Notes under the pieces: generated by a model
What the model saw: the letters and a program-made list of their open reading frames with translations, nothing else
Databases searched by the model: none
What the model was told of the DNA's origin: nothing
Translations under genes and position numbers: made by a program
Part shown: positions 41,170 through 49,841 of the stretch, piece after piece
Layout of the letters: each line of letters begins with the position of its first letter
Position numbering within the stretch: position 1 is the stretch's first letter
Assembly: GCF_020215705.1 (NCBI RefSeq)
Contig: NZ_JAIWNB010000009.1
Span: forward strand, 62,001 to 126,000
Source of the DNA: Nonomuraea aurantiaca
Lineage (GTDB): Bacteria > Actinomycetota > Actinomycetes > Streptosporangiales > Streptosporangiaceae
Direction: 5' to 3'
DNA length: 64,000 nucleotides

Positions 41170-42030
41170 GTGATGCTCGGCGAAGGAGACGCGCTGACGG
41201 CCCGTCCGCAGTCCCTGATGTTCAGCTTTCTCGGCGTCTACGTGCTGGGGCGCGACACCGCCGTCTATTCGGGCAGCGTCATCGACGTCTTCGCCCGGCT
41301 CGGCGTCACCGAGGAGGCGGTGCGCTCGACGCTCACCCGCATGGTCAAGCGCAACCTGCTGGCCCGGCACCGTCAGGGGCGCAGGATGTACTTCGGGCTC
41401 ACCGAGCACGCGGCGGAGGTGCTCGACGACGGGCGCCGCCGGGTCTGGGAGACCGGCGCGGTCAACCGCGACTGGGACGGCGCCTGGACCCTGGTGGGCT
41501 TCTCGATCCCCGACAGCCGGCGGAGCACCCGGCACGACCTCCGCTCCCAGCTCATCTGGGCCGGGTTCGGGCTGCTGCAGAGCGGGCTGTGGATCGCGCC
41601 GGGCGTCAAGGACGTCGCGGGCATCCTCGCCCCGCTCGAACTCGGCGATCACATCACCGTTCTGACGGCGCGGGCGTTCGAGCCGACCGAGACGGCCGAC
41701 CTCGTGCGGAAGGCGTTCAGCACCGAGCGGATCGCCGCCCGCTACCGGGCCTTCCTCGACCGCTGGGACACACCGCGCCCGCTCCCCTCGGCGGCCGACG
41801 ACCTGGCCCGGCAGCTTCTCCTGCACACCGACTGGCTGCAGCTGGTCCGCCAGGACCCGCACCTGCCGGCCGAACACCTGCCGGCCGACTGGCCCGCGAT
41901 CCGGGCCGAGCAGGTGTTCCGCGCCCTGGCCCGCGACTACGCGCCGAGCGCCAGGGCGCTGGCCGACACCGTGCTGGACGAGCTGGCGATCACCGCCCGG
42001 CCCGATCTCACCTCAGCCGAGGTGGGCTGA
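41170..42030 (+). CDS. paaX: PaaX-family transcriptional regulator
   Basis: 286 residues from GTG 41170, or 285 from ATG 41173; no ribosome site is present, and a promoter six bases upstream suggests leaderless translation. N-terminal domain: SLMFSFLGVYVLGRDTAVYS, GVTEEAVRSTLTRMVKRNLL, ARHRQGRRMYFGLTEH. The central and C-terminal PaaX domains follow (RDWDGAWTLVGFSIPDSRRS, LIWAGFGLLQSGLWIAPGVK, RYRAFLDRWD). PaaX proteins bind phenylacetyl-CoA in studied cases. It probably controls the divergent CoA ligase. Its 3' end lies in a 40-bp duplication. Confidence 0.86.
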   Translation: MMLGEGDALTARPQSLMFSFLGVYVLGRDTAVYSGSVIDVFARLGVTEEAVRSTLTRMVKRNLLARHRQGRRMYFGLTEHAAEVLDDGRRRVWETGAVNRDWDGAWTLVGFSIPDSRRSTRHDLRSQLIWAGFGLLQSGLWIAPGVKDVAGILAPLELGDHITVLTARAFEPTETADLVRKAFSTERIAARYRAFLDRWDTPRPLPSAADDLARQLLLHTDWLQLVRQDPHLPAEHLPADWPAIRAEQVFRALARDYAPSARALADTVLDELAITARPDLTSAEVG

Positions 42031-42091
42031 ACCGGTCAGCGGGTGGTGGCCCTCAGCCGAGGTGGGCTGAACCCGGTCAGCGGGTGGCGGC
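42011..42091. repeat. 40-bp tandem duplication at convergent gene ends
   Basis: Unit 1 (42011-42050) and unit 2 (42051-42091) both begin cctcagccgaggtgggctga and continue through the permease stop region, differing by one inserted C and one substitution. Each unit carries both the end of paaX (Glu-Val-Gly-stop) and, on the other strand, the end of mmsB, so one copy of each gene end is vestigial. Confidence 0.85.
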
Positions 42092-43339
42092 CGCCGCCCG
42101 GCGCTTGGTCCACACGTCGAAGGCGACCGCGGCCAGCAGGACGGCGCCCTTGACGAGCATGACCCGCTCACTCGGCGCGCCGACCAGCGACATGCCGTTG
42201 TTGATGACGCCCATGATCAGACCGCCGGTCACCGCGCCGACCACCTTGCCGACGCCGCCCTGTACGGCCGCGCCGCCGATGAAGGCCGCCGCGATCGCGT
42301 CCAGCTCGAAGGAGTTGCCCGCCGTGGGCCCGGCCTGGTTAAGCCGTCCGGCGAAGATGATCCCGGCGAGCGCGGACAGGACGCCCATGTTCACGAAGAT
42401 CCAGAAGACGACGGACTTGACCTTGATGCCGGACAGCAGCGCCGCCTGCAGGTTGCCGCCGATGGCGTAGATCCGCCGGCCGAACACGGCGCGGCTGGTC
42501 AGCAGCGAGTAGCCCAGCACCAGCACCGCGAGCAGGATCAGCACCCAGGGCAGGTTCTTGAACCTGGCCAGCTGCACCACCACGGCGAGGATCACCGCGG
42601 CGGCCGCGGCGATGCGCAGCAGGAAGATCGGCAGCGGGTCCACGCTCTGGCGGTAACCCTGCCGCGCCTTCCGGCTGCGCCACTGGCTGGCGGCCATGCC
42701 GGCCACCGCCACCAGGCCGAGCAGCAGGCTGAACAGGTCGGCGCCGCCCAGCGGGCCGAGCCCGATGTTGCCGAGGTAGCCGTCGGTGAAGCCGTTCGAC
42801 AGCGTACGGACGGCGTCAGGGAACGGGCCGATGCCCTGGTTGCCCAGCACGGTCAGCGTGAGCGCGCGGAACAGCAGCATGCCGGCCAGCGTCACGATGA
42901 ACGCCGGGATGCCGTAGTAGGCGATCCAGAACCCCTGCCACGCGCCGATGAGCCCACCCGCGATCAGGGTGATGACCAGCGCCAGCGGCCACGGCACGCC
43001 GTAGTTGACCATCAGCACGGCGGCGATGGCACCGGTGACGGCCACGACGGAGCCCACCGACAGGTCGATGTGCCCGGCGATGATGATCAGGATCATCCCG
43101 ATGGCCAGGATCAGGATGTAGGAGTTCTGGACGATGATGTTGGAGATGTTCTGCGGCTGGAGCAGCGCCCCCTTGGTGAGGAAGGCGAACAGCACGACGA
43201 TCAGCGCGAACGCGACATAGATCCCGCTCTGCCGTACGTTGAACGACAGCCACGACGATCTGCCCGGTTCCCGCGGTGGAGGCGGCTCCTGCCCGGTGGG
43301 CGCCGCCCCCGCGGCGGTGGATGAGGTACTGCTGCTCAT
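42077..43339 (-). CDS. mmsB: multiple-monosaccharide ABC permease MmsB-like
   Basis: 420 residues from ATG 43339, overlapping the ATPase stop as ATGA. About ten membrane segments; family landmarks YILILAIGMILIIIAGHIDL then SVGSVVAVTGAIAAVLMVNY, RRIYAIGGNLQAALLSGIKV, and FIGGAAVQGGVGKVVGAVTG. It forms the channel for the ChvE-like binding protein encoded two genes upstream. Confidence 0.87.
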   Translation of the reverse strand: MSSSTSSTAAGAAPTGQEPPPPREPGRSSWLSFNVRQSGIYVAFALIVVLFAFLTKGALLQPQNISNIIVQNSYILILAIGMILIIIAGHIDLSVGSVVAVTGAIAAVLMVNYGVPWPLALVITLIAGGLIGAWQGFWIAYYGIPAFIVTLAGMLLFRALTLTVLGNQGIGPFPDAVRTLSNGFTDGYLGNIGLGPLGGADLFSLLLGLVAVAGMAASQWRSRKARQGYRQSVDPLPIFLLRIAAAAAVILAVVVQLARFKNLPWVLILLAVLVLGYSLLTSRAVFGRRIYAIGGNLQAALLSGIKVKSVVFWIFVNMGVLSALAGIIFAGRLNQAGPTAGNSFELDAIAAAFIGGAAVQGGVGKVVGAVTGGLIMGVINNGMSLVGAPSERVMLVKGAVLLAAVAFDVWTKRRAAAATR

Positions 43340-44874
43340 CGGATCTCGTCCTGTCCTTTCGTCATGTACTGCATGAGGCCCTCCTGCGTGGCCTCCTCGC
43401 GCGGGACCTCACCGGTGATCCGGCCGGCCGACAGCGCGTAGATCCGGTCGCACAGGCCCAGGAGTTCCGGCAGCTCCGATGAGATGACCAGAATGGCCTT
43501 GCCGTCGTCGGCGAGCCGATTGATGATCGAGTAGATCTCGTACTTGGCCCCGACGTCGATGCCCCGGGTCGGTTCGTCCAGGATGAGCACGTCAGCGTCC
43601 GTGAAGATCCACTTCGACAGGACGACCTTCTGCTGGTTGCCGCCGCTGAGCTTGCCGGTGACGCTCAGCACGCTGGGCGCCTTGATGTTCATGCTCTCGC
43701 GGAACCCCTCGGCGACCTTGTGCTCCTCATTGTCGTTGACCCAGCCACGGCGGGCCAGCTTCGGGAGCGCGGCTGCGGAGATGTTCCGCTTGATGTCCTC
43801 GATCAGGTTGAGGCCGTACCTCTTGCGGTCCTCGGTGGCGTACGCGATGCCGTGGCGGATCGCGTCCTGCACCGTCCGGATCTCTATCTGCCGGCCGTCC
43901 TTGTAGATGCGGCCGGAGATGTCGGTGCCGTAGGTGCGGCCGAAGACGCTCATGGCCAGCTCCGTACGGCCGGCCCCCATGAGCCCTGCCAGGCCGACGA
44001 TCTCGCCCTTGCGCAGGGTGAGGCTGGCGTTGGAGACCACCACCCGGCCACGCTGGGCCGGGCTGTGGACCGTCCAGTCCTCGATGCGCAGCGCCTCCTC
44101 GCCGATGTTCGGCTCGTGCGGCGGGAAGCGGTTCTCCAGGGCGCGGCCGACCATGCCAGAGATGATGCGGCCCTCGGTGACCTGGTCGGTGACCATGTCG
44201 AGCCGCTCGATCGTCCGGCCGTCACGCAGGATGGTGATCGAGTCGGCGATGTCGATGACCTCGTTGAGCTTGTGCGAGATGATCACACTGGTGATGCCCT
44301 CGTCACGCAGGCCGCGCAGCAGGTCGAGCAGGTGCGCTGAGTCCTCGTCGTTGAGCGCCGCGGTCGGCTCGTCGAGGATGAGCAGGCGCACCCGCTTGGA
44401 CAGCGCCTTGGCGATCTCCACGAGTTGCTGCTTGCCGACGCCGATGTCGGAGATGAGCGACACGGGGTTCTCCCGCAGCCCGACGCGGCTCAGCAGCTCA
44501 CCCGCCTCGTGGTTCGTCCGGTTCCAGTCGATCAGGCCGCGAGTGGCCTGCTCGTTGCCGAGGAAGATGTTCTCGGCGATGGACAGTTGCGGGCACAGGG
44601 CCAGCTCCTGGTGGATGATGACGATCCCGCGGTGCTCGCTGTCACGGATGTCGGCGAACCGGCACGGATCTCCCTCGAAGAAGATCTCGCCCTCATAGGA
44701 GCCGTGCGGGTAGACGCCCGACAGCACCTTCATGAGCGTGGACTTGCCCGCGCCGTTCTCCCCGCAGATCGCGTGGATCTCGCCCCGCCGTACGGACAGG
44801 TTGACGTCTTGCAGCGCCTTGACTCCGGGGAAGGTCTTGGTGATCCCGCGCATCCGCAGGATGTCATCAGTCAT
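43336..44874 (-). CDS. mmsA: multiple-monosaccharide ABC ATPase MmsA-like
   Basis: 512 residues from ATG 44874. Two fused ATPase domains, as in ribose-type systems. Domain 1: GENGAGKSTLMKVLSGVYPH, LISDIGVGKQQLVEIAKALS, LILDEPTAALN. Domain 2: a degenerate P-loop (LAGLMGAGRTELAMSVFG), an intact signature (LSGGNQQKVVLSKWIF) and LILDEPTRGIDVG. The asymmetric use of two domains is normal for this family. Gap to the binding-protein gene is four bases. Confidence 0.9.
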   Translation of the reverse strand: MTDDILRMRGITKTFPGVKALQDVNLSVRRGEIHAICGENGAGKSTLMKVLSGVYPHGSYEGEIFFEGDPCRFADIRDSEHRGIVIIHQELALCPQLSIAENIFLGNEQATRGLIDWNRTNHEAGELLSRVGLRENPVSLISDIGVGKQQLVEIAKALSKRVRLLILDEPTAALNDEDSAHLLDLLRGLRDEGITSVIISHKLNEVIDIADSITILRDGRTIERLDMVTDQVTEGRIISGMVGRALENRFPPHEPNIGEEALRIEDWTVHSPAQRGRVVVSNASLTLRKGEIVGLAGLMGAGRTELAMSVFGRTYGTDISGRIYKDGRQIEIRTVQDAIRHGIAYATEDRKRYGLNLIEDIKRNISAAALPKLARRGWVNDNEEHKVAEGFRESMNIKAPSVLSVTGKLSGGNQQKVVLSKWIFTDADVLILDEPTRGIDVGAKYEIYSIINRLADDGKAILVISSELPELLGLCDRIYALSAGRITGEVPREEATQEGLMQYMTKGQDEIR

Positions 44875-44878
44875 GACG

Positions 44879-46015
44879 TCAGCCCAGCTGCGACTTGGTG
44901 TAGTAGCCGGTGTCGACGAGTTCCTTCTCGTAGTTGGTCTTGTCGACGATCAGCGGCTGAAGCAGGTACGACGGGACGACCTTGTTGCCGTTGTCGTAGT
45001 CCTTGGTGTTGTTGACCTCGGGCTTGCCGCCCTTGAGCACGGTGTCGGCGATCTTCACGGTCACGTCGGCCAGCTGCCGGGTGTCCTTGTAGATGGTGGA
45101 GTACTGCTCACCCGCGATGATCGACTTCACCGACGCCAGCTCGGCGTCCTGACCGGTCACGATCGGGTACGGCTGGCCGGCGGTGCCGTAGCCGTTGCTC
45201 TTGAGCGCCGACAGGATGCCGATCGACAGGCCGTCGTAGGGCGACAGGACGCCGTCGACCTTGGTGCCGCCGCTGTAGGTCTTGGTCAGCAGGTCTTCCA
45301 TGCGCTTCTGCGCGGTGGCCGGGTCCCAGCGCAGGATGGCGACGGTCTTGAAGTCGGTCTGGCCGCTCTTGACGGTGAGCGTCTTCTTGTCGATGAACGG
45401 CTTGAGCACCGACATGGCGCCGTTGAAGAAGAACGTCGCGTTGTTGTCGTCGGGCGAACCGGCGAACAGCTCGACGTTGAACGGGCCCTTGGCGCTGCCC
45501 GGGGAGCCGTCGGCGTTGAGCAGCTTCAGCCCGACCAGCAGCGACGTGGCCTGCTGCACGCCGACCTTGAAGTTGTCGAAGGTCGCGTAGTAGTCGACGT
45601 TCGGGCTGTTACGGATCAGCCGGTCATAGGCGACGACCGGGATCTTCTTGTCGGCCGCCTCCTGGAGCTGCGTGGTGATGGCCGTGCCGTCGATCGAGGC
45701 GATGATCAGGAGCTTGGCGCCCTTGGTGATCTGGTTCTCGATCTGGTTGACCTGGGTGGGGATGTCGTTCTCGGCGTACTGCAGGTCGACCTTGTAGCCG
45801 AGCTTCTCCAGGCTGGTCTTGACGTTGTCGCCGTCGTGGATCCAGCGCTCGGACGACTTGGTCGGCATCGTCACGCCCACCAGGGCGCCGGCCGAGCCGG
45901 CCGACGCGCTCGCGGCGGTGTCCTTGTCGACCGTCTTCTCGGCCGAGCCGCACGCGGTCGCGACCGTGGCAAGCGCCAGGACGGAGACCACGGTCGCGAA
46001 TCGTGGAAATCTCAT
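44879..46015 (-). CDS. chvE: ChvE-like monosaccharide-binding lipoprotein
   Basis: 378 residues from ATG 46015, with AGGAG six bases upstream. Signal peptide with lipobox (VLALATVATAC, then GS). Binding-protein fold: ALVGVTMPTKSSERWIHDGD, LIIASIDGTAITTQLQEAAD, KKIPVVAYDRLIRNSPNVDY, VDGVLSPYDGLSIGILSAL, PIVTGQDAELASVKSIIAGE. Relatives bind arabinose, glucose, galactose or xylose. A LacI-type operator lies 62 bases upstream. Confidence 0.88.
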   Translation of the reverse strand: MRFPRFATVVSVLALATVATACGSAEKTVDKDTAASASAGSAGALVGVTMPTKSSERWIHDGDNVKTSLEKLGYKVDLQYAENDIPTQVNQIENQITKGAKLLIIASIDGTAITTQLQEAADKKIPVVAYDRLIRNSPNVDYYATFDNFKVGVQQATSLLVGLKLLNADGSPGSAKGPFNVELFAGSPDDNNATFFFNGAMSVLKPFIDKKTLTVKSGQTDFKTVAILRWDPATAQKRMEDLLTKTYSGGTKVDGVLSPYDGLSIGILSALKSNGYGTAGQPYPIVTGQDAELASVKSIIAGEQYSTIYKDTRQLADVTVKIADTVLKGGKPEVNNTKDYDNGNKVVPSYLLQPLIVDKTNYEKELVDTGYYTKSQLG

Positions 46016-46076
46016 GTTTCTCCTTGCGGAAATGGGGAGGTGCCCGTGCGTCACGGGAGACAGCCGATCCCGCGAG

Positions 46077-46090
46077 TGTTATCGCTAACA
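46077..46090 (-). promoter_or_regulatory. LacI-family operator before chvE operon
   Basis: TGTTATCGCTAACA contains the inverted arms GTTA and TAAC around a central CG-containing core and resembles LacI-family operators controlling sugar uptake in actinobacteria. No LacI regulator is encoded nearby, so control would be in trans. Confidence 0.6.
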
Positions 46091-46135
46091 TTTCCAGTGT
46101 CAAGCGCAGCCGATAACGTAGACGTAACACAACCT

Positions 46136-47104
46136 TCACAGTTGAAGTGGCCCTGGGCCTGCGGCGCGGGTCAATCGCGCGGCGATCGCGCGCAGATGCC
46201 CGGTGAGTTCGGCAGGTTCGTGGACCTCGAAGTCACAGGCCAGCAAGGTCAGCCGGAAGGCCAGCCACTCCAGGGTGTCGGCGTGGCAACGCAGCCGGCA
46301 GGTCCGCTCACCGATCGGGGTGAGCTCCCCCACGCCGGCGCCGAGGCGCCGGGCCACGTCCGCCGCAGGGGCGTGCACGGTGACGACCGCCTCGTAGGTG
46401 GGGACCAGCGAGTAGAGCCGGTCGGCGACGTAGGCCGCCGCGTCCGTGGCGGGAAGGTCACGCGGCGTGACGCGCGCGCCGGTCGCCATCAGGCGGGAGA
46501 TCCGATCAATGCGGAAGATGCGCCAGTCGTCCCGGTCGTTGTCGTAGCCCAGGAGATACCAGCGGCGACCGGCGGGGACGAGCCGGTACGGGTCGACCAG
46601 CCGCGAACTGTCGGCCCCGTCGGCGGACGGGTAGCCGAACCGCACCCGCTCGCGATTGGCGATCGCCGCGGCCAGCGTGGTCAGCTGCTCCGGGTCGAGG
46701 TCGGGGCCGTCCGCGGCCGGCAGCGGGACGGTCGCGGCGGTCAGCGAGCTCACCCGATGTCTCAGGCGGGCGGGCAGCACCTGTCCCAGCTTGGCCAAGG
46801 CTCGCACCGACGCCTCCGCGATGCCCCGCACCGGGTTCCTGGCGGCCGTGGCCAGCCCGACCGCGATGGCCACGGCCTCGTCGTCGTCCAGCAGCAGCGG
46901 CGGCATGGCCGTACCGGCGGCCAGGCGATAGCCCCCGTCGGCGCCCATCGTGGCGTCCACCGGGTAGCCGAGGTCGCGTAGCCGGTCGATGTCGCGACGG
47001 ATCGTGCGGCGGCTGACGCCGAGCCGCTCGGCCAGCTCACCGCCCGGCCATTCGCGCGGGATCTGCAGGAGCGACAGCAGGTCGAGCAGCCGTGAGGACG
47101 TCAT
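46136..47104 (-). CDS. WYL-domain (YafY-type) transcriptional regulator
   Basis: 322 residues from ATG 47104. N-terminal HTH (GGELAERLGVSRRTIRRDID, RLRDLGYPVDATMGADGGYR, LAAGTAMPPLLLDDDEAVAI) and a WYL ligand domain (RLVDPYRLVPAGRRWYLLGY, DNDRDDWRIFRIDRISRL) and a C-terminal WCX-like extension. It diverges from a VOC-family gene, a very common pairing in actinomycetes, and probably regulates it. Confidence 0.88.
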   Translation of the reverse strand: MTSSRLLDLLSLLQIPREWPGGELAERLGVSRRTIRRDIDRLRDLGYPVDATMGADGGYRLAAGTAMPPLLLDDDEAVAIAVGLATAARNPVRGIAEASVRALAKLGQVLPARLRHRVSSLTAATVPLPAADGPDLDPEQLTTLAAAIANRERVRFGYPSADGADSSRLVDPYRLVPAGRRWYLLGYDNDRDDWRIFRIDRISRLMATGARVTPRDLPATDAAAYVADRLYSLVPTYEAVVTVHAPAADVARRLGAGVGELTPIGERTCRLRCHADTLEWLAFRLTLLACDFEVHEPAELTGHLRAIAARLTRAAGPGPLQL

Positions 47105-47119
47105 GGATCCAGCATGCCC

Positions 47120-47148
47120 GCATGTGGGACAGGAACTGACCTACATGC
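47120..47148. promoter_or_regulatory. inverted repeat between WYL and VOC genes
   Basis: GCATGT (47120-47125) and ACATGC (47143-47148) form a perfect 6-bp dyad with a 17-base spacer in the divergent promoter region. A candidate WYL-regulator site. Confidence 0.4.
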
Positions 47149-47186
47149 CCTCTAGCGTGGAACCACCCGCTTGCGAAGGAGAGATC

Positions 47187-47657
47187 ATGGCCGTTCCCGA
47201 GGGCTACACCACCGTGACGCCGTTCGTCGCCTGCCGCGACACCGCCCGATTCATCGCCTACGTCAAGGAGGCGTTCGCCGCCGAGGAACTCGGCCGGGTG
47301 ACCGACGAGGAGGGCCGCATCGGTCACGCGGAGGTCCGGATCGGCGACGCGGTGGTGATGATGTTCGACGCGGTGCCGGACTGGCCGCCGACGCCCGCGT
47401 TCCTGCGCCTGTACGTGGACGACGCCGACGCCGTACACCGGCAGGCCGTCGCGGCCGGAGGCACCTCGGTGACCGAGGTCACCCACCTGTACTGGGGCGA
47501 CAAGGTGGGGCGGGTGCGCGACCCGCTCGGCAACCTGTGGTGGATCCAGACCCGGGTCGAAGAGGTCGGGCCGGAAGAGCTCGAGGCGCGTCTCAGCGAC
47601 CCGGTGTTCGTCAAGGCGATGGAGTATGTCCAGAGCGCCGACTTCTTCCCACGCTGA
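47187..47657 (+). CDS. VOC-superfamily (PhnB/glyoxalase-like) protein
   Basis: 156 residues from ATG 47187 with GAAGGAGAG upstream. One paired beta-alpha-beta unit: TVTPFVACRDTARFIAYVKE, RIGHAEVRIGDAVVMMFDAV, FLRLYVDDADAVHRQAVAAG, KVGRVRDPLGNLWWIQTRVE. Metal-ligand spacing resembles PhnB-like proteins. Substrate unknown; drug binding, lyase and dioxygenase roles occur in this fold. Confidence 0.85.
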   Translation: MAVPEGYTTVTPFVACRDTARFIAYVKEAFAAEELGRVTDEEGRIGHAEVRIGDAVVMMFDAVPDWPPTPAFLRLYVDDADAVHRQAVAAGGTSVTEVTHLYWGDKVGRVRDPLGNLWWIQTRVEEVGPEELEARLSDPVFVKAMEYVQSADFFPR

Positions 47658-47705
47658 CCACGCAGATCGGAATCCGGCTCGGTCAGGGTGGTACAAACTG
47701 TGGGC

Positions 47706-48299
47706 ATGGAGTTCTTCTGCTATCACCGCGATCGGCCCGGCTCGATGGCGCTGCGCGACGAACTGCTGGAGGAGCACTGGTCCTACATGGACGGGTACGC
47801 GAAGGAGATGATCGCCCGCGGCCCGACCTTCCTCGCCGACGAGGACGAGACGCCCACCGGCAGCGTGCACATCCTCGACCTGCCGGATTCCGCCGCCGCC
47901 CGCGCGTTCGCCTTCGACGAGCCCAACTACCAGGCCGGCGTCTACCGTGACGTGCTGCTGCGACGGTGGCGCAACCTGCTCGGGCGCACCATGTGGGACT
48001 TCCCCGGCGGCCGGACCGGTGGCGGCAAATACCTGGTGCTCGGCCTCGGCTCGGGGCAGGCCGCCGATCTCGCCGTGCCGGCCGACCGGGACGAGCTGAT
48101 CGCGTACGGGCCGCTGCTGGCCGACGACGGCACCACCTGGCTGGGCACGGCGGCGCTGCTCCGGGCGCCGGACCAGGACGCGGCACGCGCCATCCTGACG
48201 CCGGACCGGTACGCCGACATCGAGGTCCACGACTATGACTTCGGCGGGCGGCCGGACAGCTGGCCGACGCTTCCTCAACCTCCCGCATCGCGGCCATGA
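47706..48299 (+). CDS. YciI-like protein with two tandem domains
   Basis: 197 residues from ATG 47706; no ribosome site, and TACAAACT just upstream could be a -10 box. Residues 1-90 read as a YciI domain (MEFFCYHRDRPGSMALRDEL, RGPTFLADEDETPTGSVHIL, PNYQAGVYRDVLLRRW); residues 105-185 are a second, weaker copy (YGPLLADDGTTWLGTAALLR). YciI-like folds are small dehydratase/lyase-like domains of mostly unknown function. Its TGA overlaps the ATG of the next gene as ATGA. Confidence 0.72.
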   Translation: MEFFCYHRDRPGSMALRDELLEEHWSYMDGYAKEMIARGPTFLADEDETPTGSVHILDLPDSAAARAFAFDEPNYQAGVYRDVLLRRWRNLLGRTMWDFPGGRTGGGKYLVLGLGSGQAADLAVPADRDELIAYGPLLADDGTTWLGTAALLRAPDQDAARAILTPDRYADIEVHDYDFGGRPDSWPTLPQPPASRP

Positions 48300-49078
48300 C
48301 CGCGCAGTCCCCCGCCACACCACTGCCGACCCTCGGGCCGAGGCTGATCAAGGCCGAGATCCTCGTGGTGTTCTCCGTCTCGCTGGGGGCCAGCGCCCTC
48401 CTCGCGCTCGTCCGGCTGATCGGCGCGCTCACGGCGCCTGAGCAGCTGAAGGGCCAGCAGGCCGTGCTCGTCCGGTCGCTGGCTCCGGGGCGGCCCTGGC
48501 TGGACCTGACGTTGCAGCTCGTCGACATCGCGATCAGCGTGGCCCCGGTCGCGCTCGTCGCCTACCTGCTGGTCCGCTCCGGCGAGTCGATGCGGACCAT
48601 CGGCGTCGATCTCCGCGAGCCGCGCCGCGACCTGGTGCGCGGCGCCCTGCTCGCGGCCGCGATCGGCGGCACCGGGCTGGCCTTCTACCTGGTCGTGTAC
48701 GCCATCGGGATCAACCTCTCGGTGGTCGCCGGGCAACTGCCCGACGTGTGGTGGCGGATCCCGGTCCTGCTGCTGGCCGCCGCGCAGAACGGCGTGCTCG
48801 AAGAGGTGCTCGTCAGCGGCTACCTGCTGCACCGGCTGGAGCAGGCGGGATGGGCGCCCTGGCGCTCCGTCGTGGTGGCGGCGCTGCTGCGCGGCTCGTA
48901 CCACCTCTATCAGGGGTTCGGTGGTTTCGTCGGCAACGTGGTGATGGGGCTGGTGTTCGGCCGCCTGTACCAGCGCTGGGGCCGGGCCATGCCGCTCGTC
49001 GTCGCGCACACGCTCATCGACGCCGTCGCCTTCGCCGGGTACGCCGCCCTGCACGGCAAGGTGAGCTGGCTCCCCTGA
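48296..49078 (+). CDS. CPBP-family intramembrane protease
   Basis: 260 residues from ATG 48296, overlapping the previous stop as ATGA. About seven membrane helices. The CPBP motifs are present: the Glu-Glu pair in AAQNGVLEEVLVSGYLLHRL, the second motif in LRGSYHLYQGFGGFVGNVVM, and LVVAHTLIDAVAF. The usual EExxxR lacks its Arg (EEVLVSG), which occurs in some actinobacterial members. Roles include prenyl-CAAX processing or bacteriocin self-protection. It ends one base before a convergent ATPase gene. Confidence 0.85.
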   Translation: MTAQSPATPLPTLGPRLIKAEILVVFSVSLGASALLALVRLIGALTAPEQLKGQQAVLVRSLAPGRPWLDLTLQLVDIAISVAPVALVAYLLVRSGESMRTIGVDLREPRRDLVRGALLAAAIGGTGLAFYLVVYAIGINLSVVAGQLPDVWWRIPVLLLAAAQNGVLEEVLVSGYLLHRLEQAGWAPWRSVVVAALLRGSYHLYQGFGGFVGNVVMGLVFGRLYQRWGRAMPLVVAHTLIDAVAFAGYAALHGKVSWLP

Positions 49079-49079
49079 T

Positions 49080-49841
49080 CTATTCCCCCGCTCCTCTCGT
49101 GCGGGCCCGGCGGTACTCCGCCACGACCAGGTCCGTGAGCTCCTGGAGCGAGGTCCGCGCCGTCGGCTTGTCGAAGGTGATCGTGCCGTGCTGGAGGAGG
49201 TTGACCCGGTCGCAGACCTCCAGGATCTGGGCGTAGTTGTGCGCGATGATCACGATGGACACCTCGCCGCGCGCCTTGAGGTCGCTGACCAGGTCGAGGA
49301 TCAGCGCGCCCTCCTTGGCGCCCATGGCGGCCAGCGGCTCGTCGAGCAGCAGGATCCTCGATCGCGAGTACACCGAGCGGGCCACGGCGATCGCCTGCCG
49401 CTGCCCGCCGGAGAGCTTGGCCACCTCGACGTCGACCGAGGGGATGCGGACCCCCATCGCCTCCAGGTGCTCGGTGGCCAGCCGGCGCATGCGCCGGTTG
49501 CTCAGCAGCCGCCCGAAGCCGACGTGCTCGCGGCCCAGGAACATGTTGTGATAGACGCTGAGCTCGTTGATCAGGGCGAGGTCCTGGTAGACGATGTCGA
49601 TGCCCAGCGATCGCGCCTGCCGTACGGACTTCAGCACGATCTCCTCGCCGTCGAGCAAGATACGGCCCGAGTCGGGCTGGTGAAACCCGCACAGGAGCTT
49701 GACCAGCGTGGACTTGCCCGCGCCGTTGTCGCCGATGAGCCCCAGCACCTCTCCCTGCTCCAGGGTCAGGCTGACCTCCTGTAGCGCGGTGACCGCCCCG
49801 AACCGCTTGGACAGGGACTCGGTACGGAGGATCGCGGTCAT
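49080..49841 (-). CDS. sugar ABC ATPase, single-domain (FrcA-like)
   Basis: 253 residues from ATG 49841, overlapping the permease stop as ATGA. One ATPase domain: Walker A GDNGAGKSTLVKLLCGFHQP, signature LSGGQRQAIAVARSVYS, Walker B ILLLDEPLAAMG, H-loop VIIAHNYAQILE. Unlike MmsA it has one nucleotide-binding domain, as in FrcA of fructose importers. It completes a binding protein, permease, ATPase operon. Confidence 0.88.
   Translation of the reverse strand: MTAILRTESLSKRFGAVTALQEVSLTLEQGEVLGLIGDNGAGKSTLVKLLCGFHQPDSGRILLDGEEIVLKSVRQARSLGIDIVYQDLALINELSVYHNMFLGREHVGFGRLLSNRRMRRLATEHLEAMGVRIPSVDVEVAKLSGGQRQAIAVARSVYSRSRILLLDEPLAAMGAKEGALILDLVSDLKARGEVSIVIIAHNYAQILEVCDRVNLLQHGTITFDKPTARTSLQELTDLVVAEYRRARTRGAGE

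Noticed and set aside
44732..46981. 749-codon plus-strand open frame
   Set aside because: Antisense to chvE-like, mmsA-like and WYL genes, all with strong family motifs.
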